The position numbers and the translations under genes were made by a program. A stretch of 64,000 bases of DNA, taken from the NCBI GenBank assembly GCA_035402645.1, contig DAONDQ010000003.1, positions 4,558 to 68,557 on the forward strand, written 5' to 3'. The notes under the pieces were generated by a model. It made no database searches. It had not been told where the DNA came from and worked only from the letters and a program-made list of their open reading frames with translations. This document shows positions 54,795 through 61,808 of this stretch, in pieces; positions within the stretch are counted from its first letter, which is position 1; every line of letters starts with the position of its first letter. Origin of the DNA: DAONDQ01 sp035402645. Lineage in GTDB: Bacteria > Cloacimonadota > Cloacimonadia > Cloacimonadales > DAONDQ01.

Positions 54795-54865
54795 CATTCC
54801 AATCCCGAGAGATTGGAATGAGATTGGAAAGGGATTGGTATTGGATTGGATAGGGATTGCAATGC
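54795..54865. repeat. 11-bp tandem array (GATTGG units) with a 10-bp inverted repeat
   Basis: Five consecutive 11-mers start at 54811, 54822, 54833, 54844 and 54855, each opening GATTG (GATTGGAATGA, GATTGGAAAGG, GATTGGTATTG, GATTGGATAGG, GATTGCAATGC). The first unit also pairs exactly with CATTCCAATC at 54795-54804. The array is about 90 bases before the U32 peptidase ATG. Confidence 0.8.
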
Positions 54866-54956
54866 CACAGGATATTCCCTGTTCATTTATCATGACCTGC
54901 TTTGTGTCACATGAAAAATCCCTTGCTACAAATCTACAGGTTATCAATGTCAACAT

Positions 54957-56948
54957 ATGAATAAAGATACAAAACCGACTCCCGAACTACTTCTTCCTGC
55001 AGGCAGCAGGGAAGCTTTTGCTGCTGCCATCGAGGGAGGTGCTGATGCAATTTATCTTGGATTGGAGAAGTTCAATGCGAGAAACAGGGCGAAGAACTTC
55101 CATGCCGAAGACCTACCAGTCTTATTGGACATTGCGCATAAGCACAAGGTGAAGGTGTATCTCACGCTCAATACTCTTCTTAAGAATATAGAACTCAAGC
55201 CATTTTTGGAACTTGTTCAATTTCTATCCACCTGCAATCCTGATGCGATTATCGTTCAGGACTGGGGTGCATTTCATTTCCTTCGACAAATGCTGAAGAC
55301 CCAGATCCATGGAAGTACGCAGATGGGAATGCACAATTCGCAAGGGGTACAATTCGGTCAGAAAACAGGACTGACCAGGATTATTCTAGCTCGCGAACTG
55401 ACCATGCCTGAATTGCAGGAAATTCAAAAGAAAAGCCCCATCGAATTGGAGATGTTCACACATGGTGCCTTATGCTATTCTTTTTCTGGAGGGTGCCTTT
55501 TCTCGAGTTATTCAGGAGGAATGAGTGCCAATAGGGGCTTGTGCCGACAACCCTGCAGAAGACTCTACTCAGAAGAAGATACCTCAAAATACTGGTTCAA
55601 CCTGAAAGACCTACAACTCCTGGAAATGATCCCTCAACTGCTCAAACTCGGTGTGCATTCCTTCAAGATAGAAGGGAGAATGAAGCGTGCTGATTATGTA
55701 TATTCAGTTGCAAGGGCATATCGACTGGCGATCGATCATCCTGAACGGATGCAGGAAGCACGGGCAATTCTCGATCATGCCCTGAATCGTGAAACAACTG
55801 CATATTTCATGCAGAATCCAATCATAGAGAATATTGCAGATTTCCCATTTACCGGAAAACTGATTGGTAAAGTTCTCCGTGCAGAGAAAGAGCAGGTGGA
55901 AATCGAATTATCACAACCAATTCATAAAGGAGATGTGATACGTATCCTTCCTTTATCAGGTGAAGACAGACCTGCCGTGTCGATCAGAGAAATGAAACGA
56001 AACGGACAATCCGTAACTTCCTCAAACGCTGGAGAGAATGTATCAATCAGCATGGACGGGAAAGGAATTGAAACAGGCGAGATGGTGTTCCTGACTGATA
56101 AGGCAGTTTTCAAACCCAGCATCCAAATCCCATATAGGAAGCCAATCCGGTTAAAGCCATTAACGCCACAGAACAGGAATATTCTGGATAAAAGCACAAA
56201 AGCAAGGGAAATGGAAGCAAAAAGCGGTTTATACGTCCGAATCAATGACGAAAAATGGCTTGAGACACTTGCATCCGTAAAGGTGCAGGAGATATGGATC
56301 CCCCTTTCATTGGCAGTTTCAATGAAACAATGGGAGAAACAGGGAGCATTCCGGATCGAATTGCCGCGGTTTATACCCGAAAAGCAGGTAGAGGAAGTGG
56401 AAATCGCCATTCAAAAACTTGTTGCCAAAGGAATGAATCGATTCATCATAAGTCATATATCACAGGTTCAGTTTTTCAGGAATATGAAGAATATAAGTGT
56501 TTGGGCGAATGAATGGGTATATTCTTTGAACGATGCAGCCATCAATTTCTATGCAGATATGCAGATACGAGGATATGTCTATCCACTTGAGAATGATATT
56601 CCCAATCTCTTTCAATACAGAAATAAAAATGGGATCGTTCCCCTGTTCTTCCATCCCCAGTTATTCTATTCGAGACAGCCGGTTCACCTGAAAAGGGAAT
56701 TTTCGGATAAAGACAGGGAATATCGTATTGTGCGTCAGCATGGATGGACCACGGTGCTTCCTGCAGTTCCTGTCTCTGTCTTTCAATTCAGGGATAAACT
56801 GGAGGAACGCGGCTACAGCCGTTTCCTGATCGATTTATCCTTTATGGATCAGGAGGAAGGATTCCTTGATGAATTGATACAAGCCTATTACAGAGGACTT
56901 AAATGGAAGAATGCGACGGCATTTAATTATAAGAAAGGACTTTGGTGA
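54957..56948 (+). CDS. U32-family peptidase / RNA-modification protein
   Basis: 663 residues. The N-terminal U32 domain (about 8-300) opens LLLPAGSREAFAAAIEGGAD and holds the signature segment with Cys173, Cys180, Cys196 and Cys200 (GGCLFSS and GLCRQPCRR), which may bind an iron-sulfur cluster. The rest is the longer C-terminal part found in RlhA-type members. E. coli RlhA and TrhP of this family hydroxylate RNA, while others are annotated as collagenase-like proteases, so the exact role is uncertain. Only a weak AGGT ribosome site is seen. The stop codon lies inside a 7-bp tandem array. Confidence 0.9.
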   Translation: MNKDTKPTPELLLPAGSREAFAAAIEGGADAIYLGLEKFNARNRAKNFHAEDLPVLLDIAHKHKVKVYLTLNTLLKNIELKPFLELVQFLSTCNPDAIIVQDWGAFHFLRQMLKTQIHGSTQMGMHNSQGVQFGQKTGLTRIILARELTMPELQEIQKKSPIELEMFTHGALCYSFSGGCLFSSYSGGMSANRGLCRQPCRRLYSEEDTSKYWFNLKDLQLLEMIPQLLKLGVHSFKIEGRMKRADYVYSVARAYRLAIDHPERMQEARAILDHALNRETTAYFMQNPIIENIADFPFTGKLIGKVLRAEKEQVEIELSQPIHKGDVIRILPLSGEDRPAVSIREMKRNGQSVTSSNAGENVSISMDGKGIETGEMVFLTDKAVFKPSIQIPYRKPIRLKPLTPQNRNILDKSTKAREMEAKSGLYVRINDEKWLETLASVKVQEIWIPLSLAVSMKQWEKQGAFRIELPRFIPEKQVEEVEIAIQKLVAKGMNRFIISHISQVQFFRNMKNISVWANEWVYSLNDAAINFYADMQIRGYVYPLENDIPNLFQYRNKNGIVPLFFHPQLFYSRQPVHLKREFSDKDREYRIVRQHGWTTVLPAVPVSVFQFRDKLEERGYSRFLIDLSFMDQEEGFLDELIQAYYRGLKWKNATAFNYKKGLW

Positions 56949-56981
56949 AGTTCGAAGTGCGAAGTACGAAGTTCGAAGTAA
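56947..56981. repeat. Heptamer array GAAGTNC, five units
   Basis: GAAGTTC, GAAGTGC, GAAGTAC, GAAGTTC and GAAGTAA follow each other at 56947, 56954, 56961, 56968 and 56975. The first unit overlaps the last two bases of the U32 gene stop codon. Confidence 0.85.
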
Positions 56982-57017
56982 TTTCAGAGAAGGGAACAGA
57001 AAGCAGTCCGAATGAGT

Positions 57018-57138
57018 CCCTCCCTTGAGATGAAGGGAGGGTGGCACGGTGTGCCGGGTGAGTTTGATAGTCCTGTAAAATAGCTACATTCAACTCAATA
57101 CAATTTTACTTTTCATGGATCCTCGCATTCGCAAGGAT
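57018..57138. repeat. REP-like hairpin sequences between converging genes
   Basis: CCCTCCCTT (57018-57026) pairs with AAGGGAGGG (57033-57041), directly followed by GGCAC-GGT-GTGCC (57043-57055). Further on, ATCCT (57119-57123) and AGGAT (57134-57138) flank CGCATTCGCA, the look of common bacterial GATCCTCGC-type repeats. No gene is present. Confidence 0.55.
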
Positions 57139-57184
57139 GACAAACTCAATGAACCACATAAGCTCATATTTTAACTTTTCATTA

Positions 57185-57212
57185 TTAGTTTTTAGTTGTT
57201 AGTTATTAGTTA
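57185..57212. repeat. Heptamer array TTAGTTN, four units
   Basis: TTAGTTT, TTAGTTG, TTAGTTA and TTAGTTA at 57185, 57192, 57199 and 57206. The last unit ends in the complement of the stop codon (57210-57212) of the acyltransferase gene on minus. Confidence 0.8.
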
Positions 57213-57995
57213 TCTCAAAGGCGGATACTGATTGAATTTGTTATTGATGATATCAAACGTCATGTCGCTTAATTTCTGTCTTTCCATATCCTTTTCAATG
57301 GGTACTTCATCGAATATTGTCACTTCAACCCTGATTTCCTTCAATTTCAGCATGATCGGGAAGTGAGGGAAGAATGCCATATCACCGTACCAGCATATCA
57401 AATCACGATTGGAAAGACTGAATGGTTTACCGTCTATGGTTATGTACCTGATGCACATGGGAATTACAGGTGTTTGTGACTGGATGGCAGATTCAAAAAG
57501 GGATTTTCTGAATGGATGAACATAATCTCCGTTAAAACTCGTACCTTCAGGAAAGAGGGCAAGGTCGAACCCTTCCTTCATAACTTCCGTGATTTTTATT
57601 AAATCTTCTTTCAAGGCGGAGATATGACGTCTATCCGTGTAAAGGCTTCCCCCCAACTGTGTGATTTGACCGAGGAACGGTGTGCTTTTCATCTCAATTG
57701 AAGTAATGAAAAGCATGGGATGGATGGAAGCGAGAATGGGGATATCCATATAGGAAACATGGTTCGTAACAATAAGATGGTTTCGTTCAGTCAAAATAGA
57801 TAGTTTTTCAGGATTGGTCACAGTCACTTTGAATCCCATGATTCGTATCAATTGCTTTGCCGTGTGGGCAATATTCAGCATAAGCTTTTGACGTCGCCTC
57901 GTCTTATCACGATTGACGCACAGAACATAAATACCAGAGACGAAGAACCGAATCAGTTCCATTATAATAGACAGGGATTTCAGTATATACTTCAT
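57210..57995 (-). CDS. PlsC-like 1-acyl-glycerol-3-phosphate / lyso-aminolipid acyltransferase
   Basis: 261 residues with an N-terminal hydrophobic segment (about 8-26). The acyltransferase motifs are NHVSYMD (H79-x4-D84) and FPEGTSFN (E150, G151). It transfers an acyl chain from ACP or CoA to a lyso-lipid at the inner membrane. Its ATG overlaps the stop of the upstream OlsB-like gene by four bases. The pairing fits OlsA, which completes ornithine or related aminolipids, as an alternative to ordinary phosphatidate synthesis. Confidence 0.88.
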   Translation of the reverse strand: MKYILKSLSIIMELIRFFVSGIYVLCVNRDKTRRRQKLMLNIAHTAKQLIRIMGFKVTVTNPEKLSILTERNHLIVTNHVSYMDIPILASIHPMLFITSIEMKSTPFLGQITQLGGSLYTDRRHISALKEDLIKITEVMKEGFDLALFPEGTSFNGDYVHPFRKSLFESAIQSQTPVIPMCIRYITIDGKPFSLSNRDLICWYGDMAFFPHFPIMLKLKEIRVEVTIFDEVPIEKDMERQKLSDMTFDIINNKFNQYPPLR

Positions 57996-58840
57996 CTCTC
58001 CGATTTACGGGCGTGGGATTGAGTGAGTTGTTCCACATCGAGAAGGGTGAGAAAATCAACACAGCGGAAACTCTTATCGAGCGCAGGTGTTCCGCATATC
58101 TTTGCACCGGCTTTCAGATATGAATGCAGCAATGAAGGCACCATTTTTTTTACTTCTGATTCCTTCTCAGGATCATAGAATTTACTGCATCCTTTTCGGA
58201 TGTACTTTTTAATACCAAATATCTTGAATTTCCCGCGAGGTTTGATCTTTGTCATTTCCTCAAGAAGTCCCTTTTCCCTGAAATAGCAAAGCATTGCCAG
58301 TATTTTTTCCCTATCCATGGTCTTCACACTGGAACAGCCGAACATATACTTGGTATCGCTCTTTTGCAGATACTCCCTGATTCCTTCCCATAGCAGGGCA
58401 ATTGTCACACCATTCCGATAATCCTTATGCACGCATGCTCTTCCCAGTTCCAGTTTGTTGCCGGGGAGTTTGGTGATATGCCTCATGTGGAATTCGGTAG
58501 CAGTATAGAATTTCTTGGTGTGCAGGGATGAGTTCAGGCGATAAGTGCCGATGGGCTGATTTGTCCTCTTGTCAATGATGAGAAGATGGTCACACTTCTT
58601 GTCAAATCGGTCGATGTCCGCTTCCAGGAGTTTCTTCTTGTGTAGCAGTTCTTCAATGAAAACATCATGGCGAAGACGTAGAGCCATCTGAAGTTCTTCA
58701 GTATTTTCAGCAGTCTTAATGATATAATTCTCTTTTTCAATAAAAATGCTGATCTTGGCATGGAAGTTGCGGATTCTATTATTATGAAGGGATCTTCTTA
58801 TCGAATGGACTATATTTCTCTTTGATTTAGCTTTCTTCAC
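57992..58840 (-). CDS. OlsB-like GNAT-family N-acyltransferase
   Basis: 282 residues. The GNAT-like domain of the ornithine acyl-ACP N-acyltransferase / hemolysin type (acetyltransferase_5) spans about 35-250: LRLRHDVFIEELL, then PIGTYRLN, then KLELGRACVHKDYRNG, and FGCSSVKTMD. It would attach a 3-hydroxy-acyl chain to the alpha-amine of ornithine or glycine. The start is GTG at 58840, with AAGGA about 12 bases before it. It is coupled to the PlsC-like gene, as in olsBA pairs. Confidence 0.82.
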   Translation of the reverse strand: MKKAKSKRNIVHSIRRSLHNNRIRNFHAKISIFIEKENYIIKTAENTEELQMALRLRHDVFIEELLHKKKLLEADIDRFDKKCDHLLIIDKRTNQPIGTYRLNSSLHTKKFYTATEFHMRHITKLPGNKLELGRACVHKDYRNGVTIALLWEGIREYLQKSDTKYMFGCSSVKTMDREKILAMLCYFREKGLLEEMTKIKPRGKFKIFGIKKYIRKGCSKFYDPEKESEVKKMVPSLLHSYLKAGAKICGTPALDKSFRCVDFLTLLDVEQLTQSHARKSER

Positions 58841-58893
58841 TGTCTGTTTTTTCCTTTACAGTACAAAAGGGTTACTTTTCATATCTTTTTTTG

Positions 58894-58923
58894 TTAGTAT
58901 CTGAAAGCATAAGAGAATGTCAA
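58894..58923 (-). promoter_or_regulatory. Possible sigma70-type promoter of the acyltransferase pair
   Basis: On minus TTGACA (58923-58918), an 18-base spacer, and TACTAA (58899-58894), giving a leader of about 45 bases before the GTG at 58840. Confidence 0.45.
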
Positions 58924-59020
58924 GAATGATTTTCAGATTATTTTCTTTCTTGGTTATATTCTTGCATAACAGGATAGGTTATATTCTCAAACTGCATAGA
59001 AGTTAAAAGGAGCGCATAAA

Positions 59021-61777
59021 TTGAAGAAGTTTGTAGTGTACCTCGTCATTGCTGTCATTACTACTTTTGCTCTTGCCGAGACAACAAGCGTGCAAGTGAA
59101 GATGAACAACGCCCGTTGTGACGTCAAAGGAACCGTTACATCCCTGAGTGTGGATGATTTTGGCTATATCACTGCTCCGGGAAGATACAGGCTTCCCTGC
59201 AGACGTGTGAACGTGATTTTGCCATCCAATGCAGATCATATCACTTGGCAGGCAACATTCTCAAGGGAAACGATCCCACTCACAAATGCTCTTGAAAAGA
59301 ACACTCCCTATTCCGATGGGGAAAGATATCTCACTTCTGACGAGCATGCATCGAATCTTCAGCATGTAAAATATGCTGGGATTGGGCATTGGGGAGATGT
59401 GACCTTTGCACGCTTCGATGTACTCCCATACACTTATGATGAAGCTTCTTCTACACTCGAGCAAATCAGCAATCTGAATATACAAGTTTCTTATAATATG
59501 AATTCCAGGTCTTTTCCCAACCATATTCCGGCAACCATGAAGGGAAATGAAGAGCAATTCCTCAATCCCGATGCTTTGAAGAGTCTTTACTCGAGCAACA
59601 GGACAAGAAACTTTGATTATCTGATCATTACGAAACCGAATTTATATAATTCGCTGCAAGCATTGAAGAATTTCCATCAGCAACAGGGGATGGTAGTCCA
59701 ATTTGCATCAGTTGATTCAATCTTAACGACTTATGCAGGTGCAGATGGAGCGGACAAGATACGGAACTACCTCATTGCGCAGTACCAGGCTTCCCCTTTT
59801 ACCTATCTCCTTCTTGTTGGGGATGTGGACACAGTGCCCATCAAGTATTTGGGACCGGAACCCAATATGCCGGTGTCTGTCCCCTCGGATTTCTATTATG
59901 CAGACCTCAGTTCCAATTTCGATACGGACAATGATGGAATTCCAGGTGAATATTCCATGTCTGAAGGAATCGATGATTATGGAATCGATTTCACACCGGA
60001 ATTATATGTGGGAAGAATTTCATTCAATGATGCTACCAGTGTCAGTCAGATATGCAACCGCATCATCGCATATGAAAGCACGAATGCTGAATGGAAGAAC
60101 CATGTTCTCATTCCGTCAGCCATCCTGAATTATGCCCAGGAAGACGGTAATCCCTGGCTGATGACCAACAACGATACCTGGAGTGAATTCGTGAAGGCGC
60201 ATATCTTTCATGGCACGAATGTTACGACCATGTATGAGCATGAGGGTTTGGTTACTTCAATGCCATCTGACTATGACTTGAACCAGTCGAATTTTACAAA
60301 TCAACTAAATACGAACAGTTACGGTATCATCAATTGGTCAGCACATGGCAGTACGATCTCATCAGCCCGTAAGATATGGATGGAAGATACGAACGGTGAC
60401 GATATTCCACAGAGTTACGAATGTATGTGGGATGGACTTGTCGATATGTCCACTTTTGATGGGCTAACGAATCAGGATGGTGCTATATTTTTCTGTGCCT
60501 CCTGTAATAATGGCATGTTGGATGCAGACCAGATGTGCCTGGGTGAAAAGGTTCTCCTTTCCAAGGCGGTGGCTGATATTGCTGCTACCCGCACAGGTTG
60601 GTACAAAATAGGATGGAAGAATCCCGGATGGGGTGGATTATCTTCTTACAATTACTATATACTCGACAATTATGTGAATTTCCACCAAAGCATCGGTCAG
60701 GCTGTCGGGAATGTGAATTTCATGTACAGCAATCTCTTCCTCTTTGGTGATCCTGTCGATACTGATGGAATCATCTGGCCCGAACAGCAGAATATATACA
60801 CCTATCTTCTATTCGGTGATCCTGCCGTTGGTTATCGTAGTGATGCAATGAATACACAAGGTGAAATATTGGTATGGGAACCTGCTTCCAATCCCCATAA
60901 TTCAGCTTTGATCGAGAAAATAACGAATGTCTCTCATGCAAATGTCGTTTACACAGATAAATTGATACCCGATTATACCTACTTGGATAAGTTCAAGGCG
61001 ATATTTGTTCTTTCGGGATTTGGAACTGACACATACCAGTTCAATTTGCATTCTGCTGAAAGCCAGATGCTTTCCGATTATCTCGATAATGGCGGGCGTG
61101 TGTACCTGGAAGGTGACCAGTTCTCCGGAGAACCAATCAATCCATTCATTGATAAATTCGCTGCCTTAGCTCCCTATAACCATTTGGCAAATATTCAAAC
61201 CATTTACGGCTTTGATCATGTTGACGGCAGTACCTGGAATTACGCAGGCTATAATGCCATGAATAAACCCTTCCAACCCAACACAACAACCACTTCCGTA
61301 TTCAAGACAGGATTGGAGAACAACTCTGATGTGATTGGTATTTATCATCAGGCAGAACAATATAGGACATTTGCCTCAGCATTTGAACTGAATGGTGTGA
61401 CAGACGGTACATCATCGGCGAATGATTTGCTGCACACGATCCTGTATGACTATCTTGCCATCGATACACCTACTTCTACCGATGATCATACAGCTTCACA
61501 TGCTGCTCTATCATTGATGAGCTATCCTAATCCATTCACAAGCACGATGAAGATAAATGCGAATGTACCAAAATCAGGTCAACTGCTTGTAGAAGTATAT
61601 AACATCCGTGGTCAAAAGGTACGTACCCTGCATTCAGGAACCGCTTCAAAGGGAGAAATGAATCTTTCCTGGAACGGCTTGGATGATAACGGGAACAGCA
61701 TTGCATCAGGTTTATACATCATCAAGGCAAGAACATCTGATGCAACGAAGATGATAAAGACCCTTTTATTGAAATGA
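59021..61777 (+). CDS. Secreted gingipain-like cysteine peptidase (C25) with sorting domain
   Basis: 918 residues, starting with TTG at 59021; AAAAGGAG lies seven bases upstream and no better ATG exists. Signal peptide 1-19; propeptide-like beta domain (about 22-185); C25 catalytic region (about 190-625) with YLLLVGDVDTVP, catalytic His442 in NWSAHGS and Cys495 in CASCNNG; a further alpha/beta domain (about 640-815); and the sorting tail (about 830-918: YPNPFTSTMKI, YNIRGQKVRTL, KTLLLK). It should cut proteins outside the cell, by analogy to gingipains. A short ACCGG-GTTA-CCGGT hairpin follows the stop, and the next gene starts 31 bases later. Confidence 0.93.
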   Translation: MKKFVVYLVIAVITTFALAETTSVQVKMNNARCDVKGTVTSLSVDDFGYITAPGRYRLPCRRVNVILPSNADHITWQATFSRETIPLTNALEKNTPYSDGERYLTSDEHASNLQHVKYAGIGHWGDVTFARFDVLPYTYDEASSTLEQISNLNIQVSYNMNSRSFPNHIPATMKGNEEQFLNPDALKSLYSSNRTRNFDYLIITKPNLYNSLQALKNFHQQQGMVVQFASVDSILTTYAGADGADKIRNYLIAQYQASPFTYLLLVGDVDTVPIKYLGPEPNMPVSVPSDFYYADLSSNFDTDNDGIPGEYSMSEGIDDYGIDFTPELYVGRISFNDATSVSQICNRIIAYESTNAEWKNHVLIPSAILNYAQEDGNPWLMTNNDTWSEFVKAHIFHGTNVTTMYEHEGLVTSMPSDYDLNQSNFTNQLNTNSYGIINWSAHGSTISSARKIWMEDTNGDDIPQSYECMWDGLVDMSTFDGLTNQDGAIFFCASCNNGMLDADQMCLGEKVLLSKAVADIAATRTGWYKIGWKNPGWGGLSSYNYYILDNYVNFHQSIGQAVGNVNFMYSNLFLFGDPVDTDGIIWPEQQNIYTYLLFGDPAVGYRSDAMNTQGEILVWEPASNPHNSALIEKITNVSHANVVYTDKLIPDYTYLDKFKAIFVLSGFGTDTYQFNLHSAESQMLSDYLDNGGRVYLEGDQFSGEPINPFIDKFAALAPYNHLANIQTIYGFDHVDGSTWNYAGYNAMNKPFQPNTTTTSVFKTGLENNSDVIGIYHQAEQYRTFASAFELNGVTDGTSSANDLLHTILYDYLAIDTPTSTDDHTASHAALSLMSYPNPFTSTMKINANVPKSGQLLVEVYNIRGQKVRTLHSGTASKGEMNLSWNGLDDNGNSIASGLYIIKARTSDATKMIKTLLLK

Positions 61778-61808
61778 CACCGGGTTACCGGTAATTTAGG
61801 AGAAGAAA

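Noticed and set aside
54701..54956. Minus-strand frames through the GATTGG array
   Set aside because: The 11-bp period is not a multiple of three, so the array does not code for a repeat peptide; no ribosome sites.
56947..57212. CRISPR array
   Set aside because: Units are 7 bp, directly joined and few, with no spacers and no cas genes.
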